64,000 nucleotides of DNA from positions 51,001 through 115,000 of the forward strand of contig CAJNDS010002203.1 of NCBI GenBank assembly GCA_905221605.1. The letters run 5' to 3'. This DNA is from Symbiodinium natans (taxonomy: Eukaryota; Sar; Dinophyceae; Suessiales; Symbiodiniaceae). The notes under the pieces are model-generated. The model had not been told where the DNA came from, did no database searches, and worked only from the letters and a program-made list of their open reading frames with translations. Below, in pieces: positions 1-9,867 of the stretch. Each line of letters begins with the position of its first letter. Position 1 is the stretch's first letter. A program made the translations under genes and the position numbers.

Positions 1-660
1 AGGACTTTGGGCTTGGGGTTCAGGATCTGCCCTAAACCTTAAACCCTAAACCCTAAACCCTCAACCCTCAACCCTAAACCTTAAACCCTGAACCCTAAAC
101 CCTAAACCCTAAACTGCTGAGGCTCTGGCTCAGGGACTTCGACTCCAACAGCTGGAGTTCGGAGCTCAGGGATATAGAGAGCTCTGGGAAACAACAGCTG
201 CGGCGGCTTGAGTCTAAATCCTAAACCCTAAACCCTAAACCCTAAAGCCCTAAGCCCTAAGCCCTAAACCCTAAACCCTAAACCCTAAAGCCCTAAGTCT
301 CCATCCCCCCAAATACCCTAAGCCTCACGATTTTCCGGTGGCAGAGGTGGGCAGCACCATCTGTGGCTTTGCGTTTCAAGTGGCTTGGGTAGTCATTGGT
401 GCTCGCCGTCTGGATGTTTAGTCTCTGGTTGAGTCCCTATACACCCTTAACCCTAAGCCCTTATAAACCCTAAACCCTAAACCCTAAACCCCAAACCTCA
501 ACCCTAGACCCGTAACCTGTAACCCTAAGCCCTACACCCTAAACCCTAAACCCTAAAGCCTAAGCCCACTGAACTTAGTAGGCCTGTGCGGTCTCTATGT
601 GCAGACCAGTTGAGAGCCACAGGTGCTACTTGGGTATGAGCCTTGAAGGTTTGTTTTTGT

Positions 661-1000
661 AGGGTTTAGGGTTTAGGGTTTAAGGTTTAAGGTTTAGGGT
701 ACAGGGTTTAGGACCCACGTGCAAGAGGAGCTTGCTGAGGAACAACCCTGATGGCGGGAAGCTATCAGAGGCTTCGTGCAGTCCTTCTCGCTCCACGGCG
801 TCGCCTTTCAAGGCGTCGGTAACCCTCAAGCCCCATAAACCCTAAACCTAAACCCTTTTGCATGAACCCTAACCCTAAACCCTAAACCCTAAACCCTAAA
901 CCCTAAACCCTAAACCCTAAACCCTAAAGCCTAAACCCTTAAACCCTTAAACCCCTAAACCCTTAAACCCTAAACCCTTAAACCCTTAAACCCTGAAACC
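661..1000. repeat. Interstitial telomere-like arrays in both orientations
   Basis: TTTAGGG units near 661-710 and CCCTAAA/CCCTTAAA units from 840 to 1000. The block B equivalents (28420-28552 and 28680-28812) have very different unit numbers. Confidence 0.9.
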
Positions 1001-1157
1001 CTACAATGCCCTTGCCAACCCAAGACCCCTCGACTTTGAAGCCCTAAGTCGGGGCTTTCGTGAAGACTGCCTTCGTGGACTGGCCCTTAACCGGTTTAGG
1101 GTTTTAGGTTTTAGGGTTTAGGGTTTAGGGAGGGTTTAGGGTTAACCAAGTATTAAT

Positions 1158-1262
1158 TTTGGGACGTTCCGCATACTAACAGTCCTGAATTAGGGGTTAT
1201 AATGGGGTTCTATAGCCCCTATTAAGCACTGTTGCGTAGTAGAACGGGGGGGGAACATCCCA
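1158..1262. mobile_element. Hairpin element, TACTAACAGTCC family
   Basis: Outer ends GGGACGTTCC and GGGGAACATCCC are inverted, with inner TACTAACAGTCC and CACTGTTGCGTAGTA. The equivalent at 28947-29045 in block B is nearly identical. Confidence 0.6.
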
Positions 1263-1916
1263 GTACTGATTGCTTAAGAAGCCCCAAAAACCACTAGAAG
1301 AATCTTAACCCCTCCCCGCCCACCCCGACTCTCTGGTTGAACCCTGGTCTTCTGATCTTCGAAAGCCGAAAGCGAACTGGCCCTAGCAGCCCCCTCCCCC
1401 ACACAAAACCAAGAAACCAACCCCCCTAAAGACACCCGCCCCTAAACCCTAAACCCTAGACCGATGGAAAAACACACGATAGAATCTATAGACGACGGCT
1501 TGCACGGCTGAGAGGATCACAGAGGCTCAAGTTCCGCGACAACTCGAAAAGCACACCGGGAACTCCCTAAACTCCCTAACCTCCCGAAACCCCCTTATTG
1601 CCATAAACCCTAAACCCTAAACCCGAAACCCTAAATCCTAAACCCCAAAACCCTAAACCCTCACCCGGGCGTCCCTGCGGAGGAGCTGCGAGCGCTCACT
1701 GAACACCTCCAGGAGCCGCGCCTCAGGGGTCTCAGGGTCTCTAGGCCCAAGAGTGGGGTTAGGGTTTAGGGTTTAGGGTTTAGGGGTTAAGGCTTAGGGC
1801 TTAGGGCTTAGGGCTTAGGGTCTAGGGTCTAGGGTTTAGGGTTTAGGTTTTAGGGTTCAGGGTTTAGGGTTTAGGGTTTAGGGTTTACGGTGTTGTAGGT
1901 ATTTCTTCGTTTGTAA

Positions 1917-2022
1917 TCTGGTCGCACAGAAACCACATTCAAAAAAAATGGGGGTTGGTTACTTCAGAAAGAAACCTAGAACCACAAATACAAAAAAAGG
2001 GTATTACTGGGCTACGAAGGCA
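1917..2022. mobile_element. Degenerate CTTGGTAGCCCAG-family element
   Basis: Recognisable ends (CTGGTCGCACAGAAACC and GGTATTACTGGGCTACGAAGG) with a T-rich/A-rich middle. The block B version (about 29938-30040) keeps better ends, CTGGTCGCCCAGTAACC. Confidence 0.5.
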
Positions 2023-3699
2023 GTGGTTTCAGGCTGCTTCAGGCTGCGCGAAGGCAATGGGTTGAGGCTGCCCCGAGATGTTGTCGGTGTAAAAACTGCT
2101 GGTCGTGGCTCTTTGAGACTGACTCCGTGGCCCTCTGAATCATTATAGGGTTCTTAAGGGAGGGGGTTCAAAGGGGGTATGTAACGGGTCCCTACTACTC
2201 CCTACTCCTCCTTAAGGCTCCCTAAGCCCCCCCTCCCTTAAGTACCCTATGAAATCAGACTTCCGCTCAAAAAAGATGTACTGCTCGTTTCTGACGTGGT
2301 CTAGGGGTTGTACCTTGGACCCTTAAGGTTGCACCCTTGGGTTTCGGGGAACCTTTTTAGATCCTTGGGGTACGAGTCTTAATGCCTTGAGGTGGGGGGG
2401 GGATTAAACCCCTAAACCCGGCGGCAAAGGCCCTTCCGAAAAGCAAACATGGACCGTCGCCAAACCCTAAACCCTTAAACCTGGCCCCGTAGCCCTCAAA
2501 GGCTTCGGGGTGTAGTGGCTTAGGTTTATGGCCTAAAGGTTTTTACCAGATCGTAGAAAGGGAAGGAAGGAATGAGGTACCCTGTACAATCCCCTTTTGG
2601 GGTTTAGGGTTTAGGGGTACTTCCTCAGTAAGAACCAGTAGGTGTAGGGTTTCGGGTTGACCCCTCACCCTGGTCTGGCCCAACTCTCGGCAGACCTCCA
2701 GGCCAAGTAGCCCTGAACAAATCTCAAACCGAAGCAGGGCCTCAGTTTCGGCGCTCCGTCTTTGGGCATCCTGGAATCAACAGAAAGACTGTAGTCTCCT
2801 CCAGAACCATTACTTAAATTGGGGTTTAGGGTTTAGGGTTTAGGGTTCAGGGTTTAGGGTTTGGGGATACTGTAAATTTAAATCTGTTCTCTTGGGTGTA
2901 TAAATATAACAAACATGTAAACCTGAGTTCAGAAAGTCGAAGATTTGGGGCCCATGGCCACAGAACTCTCCAAATCAGTGCGGTTTGAACAACCCGCTTT
3001 ATACTGTAGCAGGAATATTTGACTGGCGTTGCTTGGTTTGGGTTGAGCTAAACCCTAAACCCTAAACCCGAAACCCCAAATCCTAAACCCCAAATCCTAA
3101 ACCCTGAAGCAATCAGGCTCGTTGGGTGCACACCTGGACTGAAGCCGTTCACGTTCACATGCTTCTGCAGGCGCACTACGAAATCTCAAGTAGAAGAGAT
3201 CGACGAAACAAAATCTGAAGGACGTACACATGCCCTCAAACCCTAAACACATGCCCTAAACCCCAAGCCCTAGATCCTAGACCCTGAACCCAAACCCCAG
3301 ACCCTAAACCCGAAGCCCTAAATCCAAAACCCTGAACCCATCTGAACCCCAAACTAGGGCTCGGGGACTGCGGGCCTGAGCGCATAGAGAAGAGGCTTGC
3401 GGTATGGGACAGCGGGGGAGGGGGGTTAGGGTTTGGGGTTTAGGGTCTAGGGGGTCTGCAGTTCAGAGAAAAAGCCACAATTGTGGAGCCCGAGTTCCTA
3501 AACACCCGTTTTGCCCCAGGTCTCTCCGGATGTGTCCGGCTGCTGCATCCAGACAAGGTCGGTACGTGTTCGACTCTTCGCCCGATTCAAGTACTGCTCT
3601 TGTCTTATAATGAATGGTTCAACGTACTAACATTGCGCTCTTGGGTTCTTCTTTCTTGAGGCGCATTAGAAGATGAGGGTGAGAGAAGCAAATGAAGCC

Positions 3700-3905
3700 C
3701 AGTTGATAAGGCGTGGCAAAACTCTCGGCAGCTTGGAAGCATCCTCTTCTGCCAAGGCGCTGGATGGGCCTCCGCCGCTTCCCTCAGCTCCTCCAGAGCT
3801 GGTGTGACTGTGATGCGCTTCGCAGCGGACTTGGCGGCGACGCTTGACGGCTCCGACACTGGCTCCGGCCGTGACAGGGCCAGGTCCCCTGTCGATTGCA
3901 GGTGT
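3700..3905 (-). CDS. Exon, unrecognised protein (block A)
   Basis: The open minus-strand stretch reads LQSTGDLALSRPEPVSEPS and later ALEELREAAEAHPAPWQKRM, with codon-like GC-rich composition bounded by CCCTAAA-like repeats. Block B carries it at 31854-32059 almost unchanged. The next coding-like exon upstream on the same strand is at 4090-4199. Splice sites are uncertain and no family is recognised. Confidence 0.45.
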
Positions 3906-3913
3906 GCCAAACA

Positions 3914-4092
3914 CCCTGAACCCTAAACCCTGAACCCGAAACCCTGAACCCTGAACCCTGAACCCTGAACCCTGAACCCTAAACCCTAAACCCTAAACCC
4001 TAAACCCTAAAGCCTAAAGCCTAAAGCCTAAAGCCTAAAGCCTAAAGCCTAAAGCCTAAAGCCTAAAGCCGAAACCCTAAACCCTACCCTAG
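3914..4092. repeat. Variant array CCCTGAA / CCCTAAA / CCTAAAG
   Basis: Successive homogeneous blocks of three variant units. At the block B equivalent (32070-32276) the CCTAAAG block is missing and CCCTGAA and CCCTAAA blocks are expanded. Confidence 0.9.
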
Positions 4093-4199
4093 GAGACCAC
4101 GGAGCCCGAAGCACTGCGACCGGCGCAGGTCCTGAAAGGCCTGCTTCAAGCGCTCGTCGAGGTTCGACAGCTGCTGCTGTTGTGCCTTCGCGTGGTTGG
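4090..4199 (-). CDS. Exon with predicted coiled coil (block A)
   Basis: The minus-strand frame reads ANHAKAQQQQLSNLDERLKQ and continues AFQDLRRSQCFG, a helical heptad-like sequence. Block B (32280-32389) differs by a single A-to-V change in the first residues. Probably the same gene as 3700-3905. Confidence 0.45.
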
Positions 4200-4330
4200 C
4201 CCTTAAGCTTTCTGTTGGTTAGTATGAGGTATCCTTTGTAATCCCTTAAAGGGTATGTATAGGGGGATATGGTACCTCATTCCCCCATTCCCTACTAGCC
4301 ATCAGCAAGCCTAAGAGCTGTTGAACATAT

Positions 4331-4441
4331 CTTGGTAGCCCAGTAACCATATCAAAACAGGGGTACCCGTTTTTGGGGTTGGTTACCCTAGACGGGAACG
4401 TTGAACCAAAAGAGGGGAAAGGTTCTTGCTGGGCTACCAAG
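4331..4441. mobile_element. MITE-like element, CTTGGTAGCCCAG family
   Basis: Ends CTTGGTAGCCCAGTAACC and TGCTGGGCTACCAAG are inverted repeats, flanked by ATAT on both sides. The block B equivalent (about 32522-32600) has lost an internal segment including most of the right end but keeps ATAT. Confidence 0.8.
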
Positions 4442-4697
4442 ATATCCCTAAATAAGGTCTCTCTCTCCCTCTCTCTCTCTCTCTCCCCTAAACCCTAAAC
4501 CCTAAACCCTAAACCCTAAACCCTAAACCCTGAACCCTAAACCCTGAACCCTAAACCCTGTCTGGGCTGCAATCATGAGGGCAAACAAGAGTCACATCTG
4601 GATGCGATCCTTAGCCGCCCGGCGGTGAGACCCCCCCACGGCCCTGAAGCCCGAGTGACTAGTCTGCTTCTTGGGCCCTGAAGGGAACCGAACTTTT

Positions 4698-4782
4698 TGC
4701 AAATATTATTATTATTATCAATATGATAATAACAATGATAAGAATACTAATAAAAATGATAATAATAATAATTATTATTCAC
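4698..4782. repeat. ATT/AAT trinucleotide tract
   Basis: ATTATT then AATAAT units forming a fold-back; block B version 32868-32955 is reorganised. Confidence 0.85.
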
Positions 4783-5707
4783 ATGAGCCATTCTTTCACT
4801 GGATCGTGATGACTCAAGCCATGCTTGAGCCCGGCCTGGGAGGGCTTGGACACCAAAAGCAGGGACACAGCCCCCGCTCGCACCCAAAACCCAAAACCCT
4901 AAAACCCTAAACCCCGAAACCCCGAAACCCCGAAACCACTAAACCCTAAACCCCTAAACCCCAAAACCTAAAACCCTAAAACCCCAAAACCCTAAAACCC
5001 TAAACCCTTAACCCCACCCCCAAAACCCGCTTAATCCCCTAATCTCCTAAAGCCCTAAAGCCCTAAGTAAGCCCAACGATCAAAACCCTGACGAGTTGCG
5101 GCGTGGGGTTGCCTTACCGGTGCCTATGGGGGGAGAAGTGAATGTAGGCATCCAACATGGGGGGGGGGGGTACGCTTGGGAAGTAGTATAGGGATACTTG
5201 GGGCACGCTTGGGAAGTAGCATAGGGATACTTGAGGGGGGGGGGGGGGGGTACGCTTGGGAAGTAGTATAGGATGCATGGGGGGGGGGGGGGCGCTTGGG
5301 AAGCAGTATCGGGAGTGTTGTAGGGCTCAGGTACGACGCGCAGGGCACATCTGGAGATCCCATCTCGGGATCTTGATTTGACGTAGGGCTGGGGGATGCA
5401 GAGGCACATTCATACCGTGTTTCGAGAACTGTATATGTATACACCTATCTATAGCTATGACCTTCTTTTTTTGTATCTACACGCAACTATTTCTCGCAGT
5501 ACGTAACTGTGTAATTACGAACTTTAAAATAAATACATGAAGCTATATATAGCTATAACAAAAAGTACAAATAAAACTATCTACATATGATTCATGAATT
5601 GGAGCCACCCCCCAAGCCGAAGGTGCCCTGCCTGAAGGCGACTTTCATCTCCCTCGCGCGCATCCTCCAGCAGATTCTAAGGGAGCTGCCAGGGTAGAGG
5701 GGATTCG

Positions 5708-5850
5708 TTCGGGTTTAGGGTTTAGGGTTTAGGGTTTAGGGTTTAGGGTTTAGGGTTTAGGGTTTAGGGTTTAGGGTTTAGGGTTTAGGGTTTAGGGTTT
5801 AGGGTTTAGGGTTTAGGGTTTAGGGTTTAGGGTTTAGGGTTTAGGGTTCG
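5708..5850. repeat. Interstitial TTTAGGG array
   Basis: About twenty uninterrupted units. Block B has only two to three units at the same place (34134-34150). Confidence 0.95.
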
Positions 5851-6012
5851 GGTTTCGGGTGTAGGGAAAGAACAGCGGAAGGATCTAGGGTTTAGGGTGT
5901 TGAAAGGTCGGTCGTCTTCCCAAACAGACTGCAGCGAAATCTAGGTGCCCGTAATGGCGTGTCACTTGAACGTTTCGAAACCATGGCGGACCCGACAAGC
6001 AGAACCATCAAG

Positions 6013-6049
<37 letters not shown>

Positions 6050-6290
6050 CCTGGCCTTAACCCTCAAGACCCTACGGGCCTGAACGCCTAATACAGGAAC
6101 TCACTTTTGGAGGTTGTAGGGCCATTCAGCCAAAGAACACATCCATTGTGAATGCATCCAGGGTTGAGAGTTTAGGGCTTCGGGTTTAGGGAAATCCAAT
6201 ACACAGCACCCTGAAGCCAATCAACCGTCTGAAATTACCCTGAAACCCTAAACGCCAAACCCTAAACCCCTAAACCCCCCCCGCCCCCCT

Positions 6291-6800
6291 GGCCATTTGC
6301 CTGGACTCGCTTCCGAAGAGCGTCGATTTCCTCTCAGCAGGTCGCTTCTCTCAACACAGGCTCCTGGTGTACAGACACACACACACAGACACAGGTGGTG
6401 GGTTCGCATGTGTTGAGGGTTTAGGGTTTTAGGGTTTTAGGGTTTAGGGTTTAGGATAAGGTTGGCTTCTGGGGCTTCCAGGAAGGCCTCGCGAGTTTTC
6501 ATGGCTGCTTCGCATTAATAAGCCTATAGTAAGATGCCACAGGCCATCCCAGATGTGGAAGGGGCTGGCAGGCCTTTTTCAAAGAACTCTATGGGTAGAC
6601 GAAACCTAGTGCAAGCTATCCATGCAGTGAGGGCTGCTCTGTTATGCCCTTTTCTTTCTGTGCACTCGATCATTAAAACCCTAAACCCTAAACCCCTAAA
6701 CCCCTAAACCCTTAAACCCCTAAACCCTAAACAGGATGGTTGCTTCGCACGCCAAGAAGATGCGTCCTCCTTGAGAGGGCTCAACTCGGCTTGGAAGCCG
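6291..6800 (-). CDS. Cluster of short exon-like stretches (block A)
   Basis: Three short minus-strand stretches look coding: EIDALRKRVQANG (about 6291-6335), CEAAMKTREAFLEAPEANL (about 6455-6520) and AELSPLKEDASSWRAKQ (about 6727-6790). They are separated by telomere-like arrays. They could be exons of the coiled-coil gene to the left. Equivalents in block B are at 34340-34860. Each stretch is too short to be certain. Confidence 0.3.
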
Positions 6801-7518
6801 CCTTAGCCCAAGGGCATTGCGAGTTGGCTCTGACAGGGTTGTCCCCCTACTTGGGAGTAGACCCTGGAAAACAAGTATATACCTTTTAGGTATAAGTAGC
6901 TATAGTGGGAACCAAGAACCAGAAAAAGTATCAAAGCATAGTACTCGAACACCCAGTTTAGGGTTTAGGGTTTAGGGTTTAGGGTTTAGGGTTCTTGTTT
7001 TCAGGTCTTTTTTAGCCCTGGCACCCAAGAGCCTGAGCATTAAACCGAACCCGAAACCTTTAAGCCCCAGTAGCGCAGTGCACACCGAATGCACACCAGG
7101 TTTAGGGTTTAGGGTTGAGGGTTGAGGGATTTGGGATGGGCCCACACATGAAAAACCCAGAGGAGCCAGGGCCCTGGCGCTTTGCAGTCATGAGCCTGCC
7201 ACCAGCGGCGATTGGGGTTTCGGGTTTAGGGTTTAGGGCAACGTTCTCAAGCTAGCAAGGGCCCTTGGTGCGGACCCTTGCTGTTAAAGCACTTATAGGG
7301 TTTAGGGTTCAGGACGTACCACTTCTACACTAGATGAACAGGACATGCACCGATGTCAAAGTTGCTAACTGCATTCAAGGACTCATCCACCACAGCTGCA
7401 ACAAACTATCCCACGCAGGAGCTTCCTCAAACTGATGCGTGGGGATCAGCTACGGACGCGGTCTTCCGACAAGCACGACTGCGACTTCCGATTCTTGTGG
7501 GGGTTACAAGATGGTAAA

Positions 7519-7633
7519 CTTGGTAGCCCAGTAAGCATTTTTTTCAGGGCACCCTTTTTTTGGGTTGGTTTCTTGACAAGGGAACTTTGAACCCAAAAAA
7601 GTAGGGATAAAGGGCACCACTGGGCTGCCCAAG
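7519..7633. mobile_element. MITE-like element, CTTGGTAGCCCAG family
   Basis: Ends CTTGGTAGCCCAGTAAGC and CCACTGGGCTGCCCAAG. It separates two coding-like stretches on the minus strand, so it is probably an intron. I see no clean target duplication. Block B equivalent: about 35673-35787. Confidence 0.65.
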
Positions 7634-7639
7634 GAGGCT

Positions 7640-7750
7640 CACAAAGGGCGCGCCTTGCAGCAAGCTCCCCGACTTCTTTTTGGAGGTGCTCCAGCCTCAA
7701 AGCCGTGGTTTGCTTCGATGTGGAAGGTATCAGTCCATAGCACCCAAAAA
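7640..7750 (-). CDS. Exon with predicted coiled coil (block A)
   Basis: Reads KQTTALRLEHLQKEVGELAA then RRALCEP on the minus strand, immediately upstream of the inverted-repeat element at 7519-7633, which probably serves as the following intron. Block B copy: about 35794-35904. Confidence 0.4.
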
Positions 7751-7888
7751 GGACACTCAAGGTATCAAGTCTGTGGCCCCCCCCGCCCCCCCCCAACCAA
7801 AAGAGACGCAAAGGCATCAAGTCTGCATCGCCCCCGCCAGTGCAACCTCACCCCAAAGACTCGTAGCTGCTCTGACATAGTTTGCTGG

Positions 7889-7986
7889 ACCGAGGAGTAG
7901 CCTAGGAAGGAAAAAGAGTACCCTGTTTGGCTTTAAGGGGATTCAAAGGGAACCCCAACCCAAAACAGGCCTGCTCCGAGTCCTAG
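7889..7986. mobile_element. MITE-like element, GACCCAGGAGTAGCC family
   Basis: Ends GACCGAGGAGTAGCCTAGG and GGCCTGCTCCGAGTCCTAG are inverted, and the interior resembles intron I3. Block B equivalent starts at about 36043. Confidence 0.6.
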
Positions 7987-8262
7987 TTTGTGAAGGCACA
8001 GCATGCATGTGTTTGTTGCACCGGTGGACGTTTCCGAGTCGAATTCAGGCGGGAAGTCGGGCAGGAGGGGCCGAATCGCTGCGGGCGGGGGGCTGGGGGT
8101 GGGGGTACAGTAGTTGTACTTCAGGATGCGCACACTAGGGATAGTCGACAATCAATCCTTCTAGAAGCTTTTGACTCGGGGTCCAGACAGGACGGGCGTA
8201 GACTTGAGACCAGACAAGGCTGAAGGGATGCTTCACATGCGAGGAGCAGATTTGCAACGGGG

Positions 8263-8392
8263 GGTTGCGACCCCTCACTATTTGATGATGACGACGGTGA
8301 CAATGACGATGGCGACGATATTGGTGGTAACGACGAAAACCCTGACCGCGAAACTGACGAGGCAACCCTAGACTCTAAACTTCAGCAGGCAA
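8263..8392 (+). CDS. Acidic exon (block A)
   Basis: The plus-strand frame reads DPSLFDDDDGDNDDGDDIGG and then an ETDEATLDSKLQQAS segment. Block B (36434-36560) has lost exactly one codon (GGT) and has conservative changes (D/E), which suggests selection on the reading frame. No family recognised. Confidence 0.35.
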
Positions 8393-8960
8393 GCTGCCAC
8401 GCTCCCCGACACCCAAATAAAACCTCCCCAATGCCCAAGCCCGCTCCACCCATCCACCCCCCCCCCCCCAAAAAAAAAAAAAAAAAAAGAACAGCCCCCT
8501 TAACCAGAAAACCTAAGCCCATCTAAGCCTCAAAGTGCCGTGGCCCAAATCTCTACAAACCCACCTTCCCCCCATGCAAACCTGCCCCCTGGAACCCTAG
8601 ACCCTAGACCCTAAACCCGCCCCTGGGGCCACCCGCTGCGCTGCGCGGCTTTGCTGGAGGCGGTGCTGGAGGTCCGTGACCTGCCCCGACCTGCACTTGG
8701 AGGTTCATGGTACTTAAGGGTTTAGGGTTTAGGGTTTAGAGCTACTACTTGGAGGTTCTTGGTACGTATAAACCAACAACAACTGTACTTATATCTGTAC
8801 TTATAACCATATTTGGCACTTACAGGGCTTATATGTGGGTTATGAGGAATTACAGTTTATACTTGGTGAGTAGGTACCATGAACCTTCAGTGCTGGGGTG
8901 CTGGAAGCTCTCGCCGGAACTCTTTGACTCCAACAACTTTGTAAGGTTTTTTCTAACTTA

Positions 8961-9026
8961 TACTAACAGTCCTTCATACGGATTGTGGTACCCTCCTATT
9001 ACAATCCCTATTAAGGACTGTTAGTA
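8961..9026. mobile_element. Hairpin element with TACTAACAGTCCTT stem
   Basis: A perfect 14-bp inverted repeat (8961-8974 and 9013-9026), followed by GGGGGAACATCCC. Relatives at 1158-1262, 28947-29045, 37125-37198, 47427-47472 and, as halves, at 25060-25090 and 57388-57420. Confidence 0.7.
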
Positions 9027-9120
9027 TCAGGGGGAACATCCCAAGTATTTTCTTATAAAGCTTTCGCGTGGCGGATCGCGTTGTGGATCCCCTTCAAGGA
9101 TCGGATGAGCTAGGAAACAT

Positions 9121-9235
9121 CTTAGCAGCCCCAGTAACCATATTATAATAAGGGCACCTTTTTTTTGGGTTGGTTACTTTATAAGGAACCTTGAACCCCC
9201 CAAAAAAGGGAAAAGGGTACCACTGGGCTGCCAAG
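9121..9235. mobile_element. MITE-like element, CTTGGTAGCCCAG family
   Basis: 115 bp with ends CTTAGCAGCCCCAGTAACC and GGTACCACTGGGCTGCCAAG, flanked by ACAT on both sides (9117-9120, 9236-9239). Block B equivalent: 37294-37409. Confidence 0.8.
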
Positions 9236-9270
9236 ACATTCTACACATCCTGCCCGTGTTGAGTGGAATC

Positions 9271-9455
9271 TCAGCATGGTCGACCTACTCGACACACACA
9301 CACACACACCAATCCACTGATACTAGAACATCCTGTGAAACGCGCTTCGGAGGTGTATTTCCCCCTGATCGTGGAGCAGCCCATTCGAGAAACAGCTTCG
9401 TGCCTGAGCTCAGCAACTATATCTTTGCTAGATGCTTGCTCAGACTTTGTCACGT
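9271..9455 (-). CDS. Exon downstream of membrane-protein gene, unit 1
   Basis: The minus-strand frame has TKSEQASSKDIVAELRHEAV; tandem unit 2 (about 15137-15215) has TKYEQASSREMVEGLRRKVV at the same place. Replacements K/R, D/E and I/M in the shared frame indicate protein-level constraint. It lies beyond the stop codon of the membrane-protein gene, so it is probably an exon of the next gene. Unit 3 equivalent: 37445-37635. Confidence 0.4.
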
Positions 9456-9867
9456 ATCACTCCAGAAACCTTGGCCACACACACGAGATGTAATCTACTC
9501 GTGTCTACCTCGACTCCTGACTCGGAAGGTCTTTCCTAGGTCCTTGCTCCAGTCTCTCAAGGCCTGCAGATGCACGGGGAATGTCGCCCGACCAGCAAAC
9601 TATTGACACGTGTGCATCGAATACTTCTAAAGCCTCGAGACCAGAACTTCAAACGCTGAATAAAGAAACTCAAGGGACTAAAGGAGGGACCCTTATAAGG
9701 GACCTTCGGGGTTGTTTGGGGGTTTTTTAGGGGCTACTTAGGTAGAAAGGGCCCAAACAAAAGGAGATATAGGGGTTCTATAGGGGAATAAGGTTCAGGA
9801 TACCTTCATTCTTGGGTCCCTCCTTATACCCCTGAAGAAACCCTAAACCCCAAACCCTAAACCTTCC

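Noticed and set aside
1-300. True chromosome end
   Set aside because: The CCCTAAA units near position 1 are short, interrupted and followed by similar arrays throughout; the matching start of block B at 27.88 kb lies internally.
1948-2148. 66-residue open frame
   Set aside because: It starts inside a degenerate inverted-repeat element and the block B copy does not preserve it.
5080-5444. Proline-rich open frames (also 33183-33582)
   Set aside because: They arise from G runs in a short tandem repeat with the CTTGGGAAGTAGTATAGG unit; lengths of the runs differ between blocks and frames are not conserved.
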